Shown: positions 34,175-43,473, counted from the first letter of the stretch. The stretch: DNA of 51,529 bases from DYEC01 sp034434695 (GCA_034434695.1 DAOTYY010000157.1:1-51529), one strand, 5' to 3'. Made by a program: numbers and translations. The notes: generated by a model not told the origin, from the sequence alone.

Positions 34175-35335
34175 ATGAGCAAACCCAATCCCCGCACGAT
34201 TCTGTTGGTTGGGACGCAAATGGCGGTAGGCGGTTCGCAAATGGTTTTGCTCCAGCTTGCCGGGTGGTTTCATGCGCAAGGTTACCATGTTGTGACGGCG
34301 TTCTTTTACGACCGCGATGGATTGACCGCTGTCTGGCAAGAGCGTTATCCTTTTCGGCTGATTGACTTGCAAGCATGGAAGAAAAGCTTTGCACTGCTGA
34401 AGCCTTTATGGCTGGTACGCGGGCTGTGGCGTCTGTTTTCGCTGATGCGCCGCCAGCGCTTTTCGGCTGTGCTAGCGTTTACCCATCACAGTAATCTACT
34501 GACTCTGCCCCTGGCATGGCTGGCGGGAATCCCGGTGCGAGTTGCCTCGCATCATGGGCGCATTCTTGGGTTTCCCCGCTGGCAGGAGCGGCTACACGCC
34601 TGGGTGATCAATAGCGGTATAGCGACTTGTCTGGCGGCAGTTTCGGAACAAGTGCGCTTGGAATCTATTGAGGAAGGTGTACGCCCGGCGAAGATCAGGG
34701 TCATTCCCAATGGGGTTAGCCTGACAACAGTAAAAAAGACTGAGATACAACACCTGCGCCGCGGAGCGGGCGTCCCGCCGAAGGGTTACCTGATTGTAAG
34801 CGCCGGGCGGCTCTGGCCCGAAAAGGGACACATTCATCTGGTGCGGGCAATGCCGGCAGTGGTGGAGCAATTGCCGCGCACGGTGCTGGCGATTGCCGGT
34901 GACGGTGTTCTGCGTTCCGAGCTGGAAGCCGAAGCGCGGGCGCTGGGCGTGGCGGATCATATTCGTTTTTTGGGTGTACGCTCTGATGTGCGCTGCTGGT
35001 TCGCCGCGGCGGATTTGTTTGTCTTGCCCTCTAATTCGGAAGGGATGCCAATGGCTTTGTTGGAAGCGATGGGAATGGGCGCGCCGGTAGTGGCGACGCG
35101 CGTGGGCGGTGTGCCGGAACTGGTGCGGGATGGTGAAACGGGGCGGCTTGTCCCCCCGCAAAACCCGTCCGCGCTGGCAGAGGTGATGGTATCGTTATTG
35201 CGAAATAAGTCAGAACGTATCCGCCTGGCACAGAATGGACAGACGTATGTGATGAGGTATTACTCGGTTGAAAGGATGTATGAGCGTTATGCACGGTTGT
35301 TAGATCCGGCTTCGTTTGAGGTGAACGGCGAATGA
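34175..35335 (+). CDS. Glycosyltransferase family 4
   Basis: A 386-residue GT-B transferase. It has TQMAVGGSQMVLLQLAGWF as acceptor loop, SAGRLWPEKGHIHLVRAM near residue 208 and EGMPMALLEAMGMGAPVVA near 289. It is markedly GC-rich (sampled around 34.8 kb) compared with the previous GT4 gene, so the cassette boundary is close to its start. The last codons overlap the next gene (ATGA). The Shine-Dalgarno sequence is weak (GATAGG). It probably adds a hexose to the lipid-linked chain; the donor is unknown. Confidence 0.85.
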   Translation: MSKPNPRTILLVGTQMAVGGSQMVLLQLAGWFHAQGYHVVTAFFYDRDGLTAVWQERYPFRLIDLQAWKKSFALLKPLWLVRGLWRLFSLMRRQRFSAVLAFTHHSNLLTLPLAWLAGIPVRVASHHGRILGFPRWQERLHAWVINSGIATCLAAVSEQVRLESIEEGVRPAKIRVIPNGVSLTTVKKTEIQHLRRGAGVPPKGYLIVSAGRLWPEKGHIHLVRAMPAVVEQLPRTVLAIAGDGVLRSELEAEARALGVADHIRFLGVRSDVRCWFAAADLFVLPSNSEGMPMALLEAMGMGAPVVATRVGGVPELVRDGETGRLVPPQNPSALAEVMVSLLRNKSERIRLAQNGQTYVMRYYSVERMYERYARLLDPASFEVNGE

Positions 35336-37344
35336 GAGAACAGCGTATTTCCATTCCAATGCTCTTGCGCATCCTAGCCACACTGGCTTTGATAGCGTTT
35401 GCGCTTGGTGTTATCGGTGATATGCGGGCACGGTTTGAGCCTGCCCTGCGTGCAGGGACAGAGTTTCCGCGTACGCTGGCAGTGGCGGTTGTGGCTTTGC
35501 TGATGTTTTTAGGTTTGATTTTGACCCAAGTCTGGTTTTCCCGTTTTTATCAGCCGTTTCTTCACTGGCGTGATAAGCTGGGATGGTTGGGCATTATTGT
35601 TGCGATTTTGTTGGCTACATTCATTAGCTGGTTTTTCCTTTACACAATCTGGAGCGAAGTGTTCAGCGGCTTTTATCTGCGGTTGTTGCTCTACCTGCTG
35701 ATCTTGTGGATGATCTCATGGCTGCTGACGCGCTCGTCTGAGCAGGTCATCGGTTGGAATGGCTTGCTGGCTGGCGTTGTCCTGCTGGGCGGCATTTTTA
35801 CGTTTGTGCAGGCTTCGACCGGAGTAACCGATTATCCTTTTGGATTATCCTGGTCAGAGGGCAACCGCCTGTGGGATTATTCGGTTTTGTATGGCAGGCA
35901 CTTATACGATTATCCCTTGAATAAACCCATTCCAGCGTACATTGATCTTGGCCGTCAAAGTTTGTGGGGGTTGCCTTTCTTATTGCCAGGGGTGACGATT
36001 GCGGCGGCGCGGCTGTGGAGCGCTTTTCTTTTTACAATTCCCTATGCTTTGCTGGGCATGTTTATATTTCGCTCCCTGAAAAGCCGCCCGGCATTGTGGC
36101 TGCTGGCAGGACTTTGGAGCATGTTGTTTCTCAATCAGGGACCAATTTATACGCCGCTGGTTCTGATCGCCATCCTTGCTGCAGCCACTCGTCCAATGCC
36201 GCTCTGGTTGGGCTCATTGTTCGTAATGCTGGCAAGTTATTACGCTGTGAATACGCGGGTTACCTGGATGTTTTCGGCAGGTATTTGGGCAGCGCTGATC
36301 GCATTCATCGAAGCTGACCCAAGAGGCGTGCGGACTACTCTGCAGCGCTGGCGACGGGCAATTGTTTTGGGTCTTTCCGGACTGATTGGAAGCAACCTGA
36401 TTCCTCTTGCGGTACGGCTGGCTGCGAGCTATCGCAGCGGGACGGTTGTAAAAACCACAACAGTCATTGAGACAGCAGTTGGGGCTGTTGGACGCCAGCC
36501 GCTCCTTTGGGATCGCTTGCTCCCTAACCCTACTTATCCCCCGGGAATTTTACTTGGGCTGTTGATGGCGGCGGGGCCGCTGGCAGCTTTATTATTGATT
36601 TGCGGCAGCCGTTCCTGGAAACTTAGCCTATGGCAAAAGCTTGCTATCTGGGGCAGTATGCTGGCGTTTTTAGGGGTTGGGCTGGTGGTCAGCGTCAAGA
36701 TTGGCGGAGGGAGCAATCTCCATAATCTGGATATGTTCCTGATCACACTTCTTATTCTGGCTGGACTGGCATGGGAGGCAGGTGTATTTTCGTGGATATT
36801 GATGCCGCAAAGGCGTACATGGCTTTTGCATCTGATTCTGTTGCTTGTGGTGCTGATCCCGGCTTCAAACGGGATGATGAGTGCGGCACCGCGCAATCTG
36901 CCTGGCCCTGAGAAGGTGCAACCTGCGCTGGATGCTATTCGTGAGGCACTTCAGGATACCAATGCAGACGATGAGGTATTGTTTATTGACCAGCGTCAGT
37001 TGCTGACATTTGGGCTTGTACCCTCTGTAAAGCTGGTTCCTGAATATGAGAAGAAGCGCATGATGGATGAAGCAATGGCGGAGAATGCTGCCTATTTTGC
37101 GCCTTTCTACCGCGATTTGTATAACCACCGCTTTGCACTGATCATCAGCGAACCGCTCTGGATCAAGTTTCAGGGAGAGACGTATCAGTTCGGTAATGAA
37201 AACGACGCCTGGGTAAAATGGGTTTCTATTCCGGTTTTGTGTTATTATCAGCCAGTTGAGACATTCCTGGATGTAGGTATTCAGCTACTGGTACCGCGCA
37301 AAGATGCGTTTTCTGAAACTGAAATCCCCTGTCCAGTTCCATAA
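35332..37344 (+). CDS. Large polytopic membrane protein, GT-C-like
   Basis: A 670-residue protein with about 12 membrane segments and a soluble C-terminal domain of about 150 residues (EKVQPALDAIREALQ onward). The region SWSEGNRLWDYSVLYGRHLYDYPLNKPI near residues 175-202 is a likely catalytic external loop: S-E-G-N-x-x-W-D followed by a KP turn is the arrangement of GT-C enzymes. It overlaps the GT4 gene upstream by 4 bases, so the two are translated together and probably act in sequence. The C-terminal domain resembles those of the other large membrane proteins in this locus in length and in its short beta-rich stretches. Confidence 0.68.
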   Translation: MREQRISIPMLLRILATLALIAFALGVIGDMRARFEPALRAGTEFPRTLAVAVVALLMFLGLILTQVWFSRFYQPFLHWRDKLGWLGIIVAILLATFISWFFLYTIWSEVFSGFYLRLLLYLLILWMISWLLTRSSEQVIGWNGLLAGVVLLGGIFTFVQASTGVTDYPFGLSWSEGNRLWDYSVLYGRHLYDYPLNKPIPAYIDLGRQSLWGLPFLLPGVTIAAARLWSAFLFTIPYALLGMFIFRSLKSRPALWLLAGLWSMLFLNQGPIYTPLVLIAILAAATRPMPLWLGSLFVMLASYYAVNTRVTWMFSAGIWAALIAFIEADPRGVRTTLQRWRRAIVLGLSGLIGSNLIPLAVRLAASYRSGTVVKTTTVIETAVGAVGRQPLLWDRLLPNPTYPPGILLGLLMAAGPLAALLLICGSRSWKLSLWQKLAIWGSMLAFLGVGLVVSVKIGGGSNLHNLDMFLITLLILAGLAWEAGVFSWILMPQRRTWLLHLILLLVVLIPASNGMMSAAPRNLPGPEKVQPALDAIREALQDTNADDEVLFIDQRQLLTFGLVPSVKLVPEYEKKRMMDEAMAENAAYFAPFYRDLYNHRFALIISEPLWIKFQGETYQFGNENDAWVKWVSIPVLCYYQPVETFLDVGIQLLVPRKDAFSETEIPCPVP

Positions 37345-37358
37345 AACGGGAGCGCACA

Positions 37359-38186
37359 ATGGTTAATCTTCCCTATTTGGTGCCTCGTCTGGTTCGGCAT
37401 TTTGTACCAGAGTCGCTTGCCCGCTGGTTGCTGAGGCGCGGCTGGTTGATTCGTCCGGGCTTGGAAACGCGCGCTCCATTGGAAGCTGTTCGGAGGTACC
37501 ATGAGACGTTGCAAGATAAGGGTGCCCCTGTTAAGGGTAAACGGGTGCTGATTTTCGGTTATGGTGGAAGTTTTGCTGTAGGCTGTGGTTTGTTGCGATT
37601 GGGTGCGAGGCATGTGGTGCTGGCTGAAAAAGCAGGTTATTATGATGAGCAAGTCAATCGTCCTTTGCTGGCGGAATATGGCGAATATCTGCATCTGAAA
37701 GTTGGACATATCGAGCCAGACCCCCAATGGATAACCGTATTTCACGGCGATATTCTTTCTGTACAGGCTCGACAAGAGATAGGTGAAGTAGATATTGTGC
37801 TGAGTTCTTCCGTATATGAGCATCTGGACGCTGTAGAAGAAATTACTCATGCATTAGTTTCAGTGACGGCGCCCGACGGGGTGCATCTGCATTATATTGA
37901 TTTGCGGGATCATTTTTTCAGGTATCCATTTGAAATGTTATGTTACTCGGAGGATGTTTGGCGGAAATGGTTGGATCCAAGCAGTCATCACAACCGCTGG
38001 CGGATGAATGATTATCGCCGATTATTTGAAAAGCACTTTTCTATAGTTTCTTTAGATGTCCTGGCTCGCGATGAAGCCGCTTTTGAGAACGCGCGTCCTC
38101 GCATTCGCGGTGAGTTTTTGACTGGCGATGAGCTGGTGGACTCGGTGACATTATTACAGGTTTTTGCAAAAAAGCCAATGAGATGA
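37359..38186 (+). CDS. Class I SAM-dependent methyltransferase-like protein
   Basis: A 275-residue protein. An N-terminal helix-rich part with many arginines (LVRHF, LARWLLRRGWL) precedes a Rossmann core: VLIFGYGGSFAVGCGLLRLG near residues 64-83 in the place of motif I, VVLAEKAGYYDEQVNR near 87, and VDIVLSSSVYEHLDAVEEI near 145. SSVYEHL is the usual motif before the catalytic helix. The glycine loop is unusual (GYGGSF rather than G-x-G-x-G). The basic amphipathic N-terminus suggests membrane contact. GGGAG precedes the ATG. It probably modifies the last sugar of the glycan. Confidence 0.7.
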   Translation: MVNLPYLVPRLVRHFVPESLARWLLRRGWLIRPGLETRAPLEAVRRYHETLQDKGAPVKGKRVLIFGYGGSFAVGCGLLRLGARHVVLAEKAGYYDEQVNRPLLAEYGEYLHLKVGHIEPDPQWITVFHGDILSVQARQEIGEVDIVLSSSVYEHLDAVEEITHALVSVTAPDGVHLHYIDLRDHFFRYPFEMLCYSEDVWRKWLDPSSHHNRWRMNDYRRLFEKHFSIVSLDVLARDEAAFENARPRIRGEFLTGDELVDSVTLLQVFAKKPMR

Positions 38187-38194
38187 GGTGAGCT

Positions 38195-39061
38195 ATTAAC
38201 GAGCATTCAGATAAAAAGAGGTTTTTGCAAGTCCAAACAGAAGTCTCGGATGACAGGCTAAAAGCAACTGACCTTTTTGGGTTTGAAGCAATTTTGGTCT
38301 CTACGCAGGAGACAACATATCGTCCTTTACGAGTGGCGGATTTGAAGGCTGACCTGCATACGCATACTACCTGGAGTGACGGGGAGTTGTCCATCGAGCA
38401 GTTGGCACGCCAATCGCGACGATTGGGGCGGCGGGTGATTGCCATTACAGATCATTCCTGCCTGATGGGTGTTAGAGATGGTACATTTCGACAGCGGCTA
38501 AAAAAGCAGCGCGAGGAGATCCACGCAGTGCAGGAACGTCTTGGGGACTCGATCTACTTACTGCATGGCGCTGAAGTAGACATCCTTGAGGACGGTAGAT
38601 TGGAATATCCGGATGATATTCTGGCTGAATTGGATATTGTCGTTGCTTCCTTGCATACTGAACTGCATCAATCCCCAGAGATGATGACAGAACGCTTGGT
38701 GCGTGCCATGCATAACCCCTATGTGGATATCATTGCCCATCCCAGTGGACGAATTCTGCCAATGTTTGAAGGTGCAGAGCTGGATTGGGAACAGGTTTTT
38801 AAGACTGCGCGCAGGACCGGTGTTGCGTTGGAAATTGACGCGAACCCGGATCATCTTGACCTGGATGAAGAACATGCCCGGCTGGCGGCAGAATATGGCG
38901 TTTTGTTCAGCGTGGATAGTGATACGCATCGAGCGCATCATTTGCGTTGTCTGCGCCTGGGAGTTCGCATTGCCCGGCATGCAGGGCTTCGTCCGGATGA
39001 GGTGATCAATACATGGTCCTTGGAACGTTTGTTGAGATGGCTGCGCTCAAGAGGGGCTTGA
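38195..39061 (+). CDS. PHP-domain phosphoesterase (PolX C-terminal type)
   Basis: The core runs from DLHTHTTWSDGE near residue 52 through ITDHS, GAEVDIL, AHPSGRI and EIDANPDHLD to DSDTHRAHHL, giving the full set of PHP metal ligands. PHP proteins are metal-dependent phosphoesterases; this size and order match the stand-alone PolX/YcdX-like group. The start is uncertain. TTG 38225 is the first conventional codon but has no ribosome binding site, while ATT at 38195 has GAGGTG 4 bases upstream and stays open, and no in-frame ATG exists. I list the ATT start (288 aa); the TTG would give 278. It is 8 bases after the methyltransferase and may only be a passenger of that operon. Confidence 0.75.
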   Translation: MNEHSDKKRFLQVQTEVSDDRLKATDLFGFEAILVSTQETTYRPLRVADLKADLHTHTTWSDGELSIEQLARQSRRLGRRVIAITDHSCLMGVRDGTFRQRLKKQREEIHAVQERLGDSIYLLHGAEVDILEDGRLEYPDDILAELDIVVASLHTELHQSPEMMTERLVRAMHNPYVDIIAHPSGRILPMFEGAELDWEQVFKTARRTGVALEIDANPDHLDLDEEHARLAAEYGVLFSVDSDTHRAHHLRCLRLGVRIARHAGLRPDEVINTWSLERLLRWLRSRGA

Positions 39062-39209
39062 TGTAGCTAGGACTACGAGGCAGTGAATTTTATCCGACCT
39101 AACTTGAAGGGATTGTGCAACAATACAAATACCGAATGCCAAAGATACAAAACCAACAATCCGTTCTGCTCGGGATACGTTGTGAATCATCTGGCTGTTT
39201 GGATACTTG

Positions 39210-39218
39210 TGATATACT
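39210..39218 (+). promoter_or_regulatory. Extended -10 promoter of glgP
   Basis: TGATATACT is an extended -10 box (TG-n-TATACT). Transcription would start near 39225, placing the next hairpin right at the beginning of the leader. Confidence 0.4.
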
Positions 39219-39233
39219 TTTTTAGAAAAAGTG

Positions 39234-39262
39234 CCTGCCCTTTTGAAAATCAGAAGGGTAGG
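39234..39262 (+). promoter_or_regulatory. Leader hairpin upstream of glgP
   Basis: CCTGCCCTT (39234-39242) pairs with AAGGGTAGG (39254-39262), with one G-T pair, across an 11-base loop. A short TTTTAA run follows at 39269-39274. Located within the presumed leader, 36 bases before the start codon, it could be a leader attenuator or stability element rather than a terminator of the PHP gene. Confidence 0.4.
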
Positions 39263-39297
39263 TGCTGGTTTTAAACTTTTGCCAGGAGTTATTCCAA

Positions 39298-41472
39298 ATG
39301 GGATCAGTTCGTCGAGAAATTCCTAACCATTTCAGTCTGCCGCGTCGAATTGGGCGGCTGGGTGAGTTAGCGTATAACCTTTGGTGGTCGTGGAATCCCG
39401 AAGCGCAGATGCTTTATTCACAAGTAGATAAAACGCTTTGGGAAAACGTTGGTCATAACCCGGTTGTCTTTTTGCAAAAGGTGGAGCGCCCCTTCTTAAA
39501 TGCAGTAACTAATGATCGCTACTACCTTGATTTGTATGATCGCGTATTGAACACCCTGGACGAGTATATCAAGGGAGAGAAAGGCTGGTTTAAAGAACAG
39601 TATCCCCAAGTTAAGGATGCACAGATTGCTTATTTTTCATTCGAGTTTGGCTTACATGAGTCATTACCGGTATATGCAGGCGGGCTTGGTGTGCTTTCCG
39701 GCGACCATTTGAAAGAAGCCAGTGATTTGGGCTTACCGATGGTTGGGGTTGGCTTTGTGTACAATCAGGGTTACTTTGTCCAGCGCATTACCGAAGACGG
39801 CTGGCAGGAAACGCGTAGCCAGTTCCTGGATTTCAGTCAAATGCCTATTATTCCGTTGCTGACATCTTCAGGAAAACCGGTTACAGTCTATGTTGACTTG
39901 CCGGGGCGGCGGGTTTGGGCGCGCTTATGGCAGGTACAAGTTGGTAGAGTGCCTCTCTATTTGATTGACACAAATGTAGAAGAAAATTCCCCAACCGACC
40001 GGCAGCTTACTGCGCGTTTGTACAGCAATGATCCAGAGGTGCGCATTTCTCAGGAGATTTTGCTTGGTATTGGCGGAGTGCGCGCCCTGCGGGCACTTGG
40101 ATATCAGCCAGCGGTTTGGCATATGAACGAAGGACATTCCGCATTCCTTGCCTTGGAGCGGGCAAGAGAGATGATCACAACACAAGGGGTAACTTTTGAA
40201 CAGGCAGCGGAACGTTTGCGGCATGAGAGCGTATTTACAACACACACCCCCGTGCCGGCTGGTAATGACCAGTTCCCAATCTGGCTGGTGGATAAATATT
40301 TTGCCAGTTATTGGCCTGAGTTGAAATTAACACGTGAGCAATTTGTAGAACTGGCACGGCATGTTCAATCATGGGGTGAGACTTTCAGCATGCCAGTTCT
40401 GGCATTGCGGCTTTCGGAACATTGCAATGCTGTTTCCGAATTGCACAGCAAGATTTCGCGTCAGATGTGGCATTTTCTCTGGCAGGACAAGCCGGTCGAA
40501 GAAGTACCGATTACTCATATTACCAATGGTGTTCACACCCGTACCTGGTTGGCGCGACGTATGGGGGTATTATATGAGCGCTATCTTGGTCGGGATTGGC
40601 TACAACGGTTGGATGACCCGGCGCTTTGGGCGCAGGTGGAAAATATCCCTGATGGTGAACTGTGGGCAGTGCGCCAGCATCTTAAACGAAAATTGATCAT
40701 GTTCGCCAATGAGCGCGCCCGGCAACAGTGGCTTTCCGGTACCCGCCACCCAGTTCAAATTATCGCTGGAGGGGTGTTGCTTGAACCGTATTCTCTTACG
40801 ATAGGTTTTGCGCGCCGTTTTGCTACCTACAAAAGAGGCAATTTGATCTTGAGGGACTTTGAGCGACTGTTGCGGATTATTAATAACCCGGAGATGCCTG
40901 TGCAAATCATTTTTGCCGGTAAGGCGCATCCTGCTGATGAGCCTGGCAAATTGATTGTTCAGGAGGTGTACCGCGCTGTCAAGGATGCCAAAACGGGGGG
41001 ACGTCTGGTATTTCTTGAAGATTATGACATGAATGTGGCGCGCTATTTGGTGCAGGGGGTAGATGTCTGGATGAATACCCCTCGCCGTCCTAATGAAGCT
41101 TCTGGCACTTCAGGGATGAAAGCAGCAATGAATGGTGTGTTGAATTTCTCTGTTCTGGATGGCTGGTGGCACGAGGCATATAACGGGAGTAATGGCTGGG
41201 CAATTGGCAGCGATCGCGATTACGCAGATCCAGAAGCCCAGGATGACGCAGATGCGCGCAGCCTGTTTGATGTATTGGAAAATGAAATTGTGCCGTTATA
41301 CTATAAAGGACGTTCTGCCGCAAAATTACCAACTGAGTGGCTTGCCCGCGTGAAGGAGTCCATACGTACCTTGGCACCGCAATTTTGCACACGTCGTATG
41401 GTCAAAGAGTATTTACAGCAATTCTACTTGCCGATCGTTCAAGGAATGGAATTACAGAAAGAGAGGGTGTAA
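39298..41472 (+). CDS. glgP: Alpha-glucan (glycogen) phosphorylase, DUF3417-type
   Basis: A GT35 phosphorylase of 724 residues that splits alpha-1,4-glucans with phosphate to glucose-1-phosphate. The N-terminus LGELAYNLWWSWNPEAQMLY is the DUF3417 lead-in of the short bacterial/archaeal type. The pyridoxal-phosphate site NEASGTSGMKAAMNG lies near residue 605, and GLGVLSGDHLKEASDLGLP and HMNEGHSAFLALE are further family motifs. ATG 39298 follows CAGGAG and starts at MGSVRREIP; an in-frame TTG at 39262 lies inside the leader hairpin. It supplies hexose phosphate that could feed nucleotide-sugar synthesis for the glycan locus, but a direct link is only suggested by location. Confidence 0.93.
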   Translation: MGSVRREIPNHFSLPRRIGRLGELAYNLWWSWNPEAQMLYSQVDKTLWENVGHNPVVFLQKVERPFLNAVTNDRYYLDLYDRVLNTLDEYIKGEKGWFKEQYPQVKDAQIAYFSFEFGLHESLPVYAGGLGVLSGDHLKEASDLGLPMVGVGFVYNQGYFVQRITEDGWQETRSQFLDFSQMPIIPLLTSSGKPVTVYVDLPGRRVWARLWQVQVGRVPLYLIDTNVEENSPTDRQLTARLYSNDPEVRISQEILLGIGGVRALRALGYQPAVWHMNEGHSAFLALERAREMITTQGVTFEQAAERLRHESVFTTHTPVPAGNDQFPIWLVDKYFASYWPELKLTREQFVELARHVQSWGETFSMPVLALRLSEHCNAVSELHSKISRQMWHFLWQDKPVEEVPITHITNGVHTRTWLARRMGVLYERYLGRDWLQRLDDPALWAQVENIPDGELWAVRQHLKRKLIMFANERARQQWLSGTRHPVQIIAGGVLLEPYSLTIGFARRFATYKRGNLILRDFERLLRIINNPEMPVQIIFAGKAHPADEPGKLIVQEVYRAVKDAKTGGRLVFLEDYDMNVARYLVQGVDVWMNTPRRPNEASGTSGMKAAMNGVLNFSVLDGWWHEAYNGSNGWAIGSDRDYADPEAQDDADARSLFDVLENEIVPLYYKGRSAAKLPTEWLARVKESIRTLAPQFCTRRMVKEYLQQFYLPIVQGMELQKERV

Positions 41473-41475
41473 AGC

Positions 41476-42003
41476 ATGGAAGCGTTATTATCCCCCCAAG
41501 CCTGGCTGATGGGATTGGGTATTTTTGCGTTGCGTGTTTGCGATATGTCGTTAGATACTGTTCGGTTGCTTTTTGTCGTACGCGGCAAGAAAAAGCTTGC
41601 CTGGCTGTTAGGGGCAGTGCAGTCGCTGATTTTTGTCATTGCGATTGGCTCCGTATTATCGAATTTGAATAATCCTTTGAATGTTATTGGGTATGCAACC
41701 GGTTTTGCAACTGGTGTTGTGATTGGAATGTATATTGAAGAGCGTCTGGCAATTGGTCATATTCATCTGACGATTATGTCGCCCATGCGTGGTGCGGCTA
41801 TCAGTGATGCCTTGCGTGCTGCCGGGTTTGCGGTTACCGAAATTGCTGCCCGCGGTAAAAGTGGTACGGTAGCCGTTCTGCATGTAGATGTTTTGCGCAA
41901 GAATATGGATCAGGTAGAAACCATTATTCTGGAGGCAGACCCAGACGCATTTGTTACTGCGGAAGATGTGCGCCCGATCCGGCGTGGTTTCTGGCGGGCA
42001 TAA
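41476..42003 (+). CDS. UPF0316/DUF2179 membrane protein
   Basis: A 175-residue protein with three membrane segments (about residues 8-26, 38-55, 62-80) followed by a cytoplasmic DUF2179-like domain (HIHLTIMSPMRGAAISDALRAAGFAVTEI). ALRVCDMSLDTVRLLFVVRGKK is the recognisable start of the YebE/UPF0316 family. The role in the cell is not known; the soluble domain resembles small regulatory or ion-sensing modules. GAGAGGG at the end of glgP serves as the ribosome binding site and only 3 bases separate the genes, so they form one operon, ended by a strong terminator. Confidence 0.85.
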   Translation: MEALLSPQAWLMGLGIFALRVCDMSLDTVRLLFVVRGKKKLAWLLGAVQSLIFVIAIGSVLSNLNNPLNVIGYATGFATGVVIGMYIEERLAIGHIHLTIMSPMRGAAISDALRAAGFAVTEIAARGKSGTVAVLHVDVLRKNMDQVETIILEADPDAFVTAEDVRPIRRGFWRA

Positions 42004-42036
42004 GGGCAGCTATTCATGAGATGAGAGCGTTCTTAC

Positions 42037-42078
42037 ACTGGCGGGAGCAGATGAAGCACCGCCAGTAAATTTTTTTTA
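42037..42078 (+). terminator. Rho-independent terminator of the glgP operon
   Basis: ACTGGCGG (42037-42044) and CCGCCAGT (42059-42066) form a perfect stem with a 14-base loop, followed by AAATTTTTTTTATTTTTG. It also touches the stop codon of the convergent NfeD gene and its T run has an A-rich partner, so it may work on both strands. Confidence 0.75.
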
Positions 42079-43392
42079 TTTTTGTTTTCTGACAATCAAC
42101 CGCAATCCTTCTACGCGGACAACCTGGATGCGTGCCCCCTCTGGAATAAAGCTATTATCTTCCGATTCAGCCCACCATGTCTCGCCGCTGACCTGAACTG
42201 TACCTCTCGGATTGAGATTCTCAATAACTGTGCCGCTCTGTCCAATGATGGACTCACGACCGGTGCGGATGGGAGCATGCTGTGCCCGGATGGCAAAGGT
42301 GACGATTGCTAGAAAACTGGCAGCAATGAAAATGCCCATCCCAATCACGAGTGGTGTGGACACTGCAGGGAAACCCGGTAGACGTGTAGAATTGAATAGA
42401 ACGAGCGCACCGACAATAAACGAGATGGCGCCGGCGACGGTCAGAGCACCAATGGTGGGTGTCTTAATTTCCAGGATGAACAGGACAAAAGCCAGCATGA
42501 TGAATAAAATGCCAAACCAGTTGGCCGGCAGAATGCCCAGCCCATAAATTGCAAGGATTAGACATACTACACCAACAAATCCCGCTACCCATCCTCCTGG
42601 GCTGGAAAGCTCAATCAAAATTGCTTGAACCCCAATGGAAAGCAGAAGAAAAACAAGGTTAGGATTGACCAGAAGCTGCAGAACCTGCTCGATCAACGTG
42701 TTCTGAACCGGACGTTCAATCGCGCCGCGGCTTTTTACGACAACTTCCTCTCCTAAAACTATGACCTTCCGCCCGTCTAGTTGATTTAGTAAATCAGGTA
42801 TATCTGTGGCAATCAAATCTATCAATCCAATTTCCAGGGCTTCATCTGCAGTAACGGCGCGGGCTTTCTCAATTGTTTCCTCAGCCAGTTGAACTGCTTC
42901 AGGTGGGCGGTTCTTTGTCAAGGTGCGCACCGATGCCTTGAGCATTTCCTTGACTTTGCTCTGCATGGTCTCACCAATATCTTCCCCCTGAGAGCCAACA
43001 GGACTGGCTGCGCCGATTGTTGTTTCAGGTGCCATGGCTGCCACATGTCCTGCCAGAGTAATAATGGTTCCAGCGCTACCTGCCATTGCGTTGCGCGGGG
43101 ATACATAAACAACAACCGGTATTGGGCTGTTACGAATAGCGGCAACGATGCGCTCCATTACATCAATGCTGCCACCAGGTGTATTTAGTTGCAGGATAAC
43201 GATATCTGCCTTCTGGTCACGCGCAATTTGTAATCCACGCTCGATATATCCTGCCATAACCGGTGTTACGGGTCCGTCTGCGATGAGTGTGACGGCAAGC
43301 GGAGTAGTCCCTTGGGCTTGAACTGTGGTGATACTCTGCAGGACCACTAAGATCACTGCCAGCAGAAAGCAAACTCTCGCCAGCGATTTCAT
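42076..43392 (-). CDS. nfeD: NfeD-family membrane-bound ClpP-class serine protease
   Basis: A 438-residue protein with a signal peptide (KSLARVCFLLAVILVVLQS...VQAQ), a ClpP-class protease domain and four C-terminal membrane segments followed by a soluble OB-like NfeD domain (GQSGTVIENLNPRGTVQVSGETWWAES). Protease motifs: LNTPGGSIDVMERIV, the nucleophile Ser in AMAGSAGTIITLAGH, MAPETTIGAASPV, and a candidate base Lys in the SKVKEML helix. The family cleaves membrane-associated stomatin-type partners; none is in this window. The start is ATG 43392 because GGAGG lies 5 bases upstream; in-frame codons up to 43542 would push a non-signal sequence ahead of the hydrophobic helix. Confidence 0.88.
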   Translation of the reverse strand: MKSLARVCFLLAVILVVLQSITTVQAQGTTPLAVTLIADGPVTPVMAGYIERGLQIARDQKADIVILQLNTPGGSIDVMERIVAAIRNSPIPVVVYVSPRNAMAGSAGTIITLAGHVAAMAPETTIGAASPVGSQGEDIGETMQSKVKEMLKASVRTLTKNRPPEAVQLAEETIEKARAVTADEALEIGLIDLIATDIPDLLNQLDGRKVIVLGEEVVVKSRGAIERPVQNTLIEQVLQLLVNPNLVFLLLSIGVQAILIELSSPGGWVAGFVGVVCLILAIYGLGILPANWFGILFIMLAFVLFILEIKTPTIGALTVAGAISFIVGALVLFNSTRLPGFPAVSTPLVIGMGIFIAASFLAIVTFAIRAQHAPIRTGRESIIGQSGTVIENLNPRGTVQVSGETWWAESEDNSFIPEGARIQVVRVEGLRLIVRKQK

Positions 43393-43414
43393 AACAACCT
43401 CCGTTTCTCTTTTC

Positions 43415-43420
43415 ATTATA
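43415..43420 (-). promoter_or_regulatory. -10 box of the nfeD gene
   Basis: The minus strand reads TATAAT 23 bases before the ATG at 43392. The leader would be about 16 bases and holds the GGAGG site. The -35 region is weak. Confidence 0.35.
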
Positions 43421-43473
43421 ACGCTTTTGATCTTTGGTTTCTTACCATTGAATAACGTTACCTGACTTGTTTG

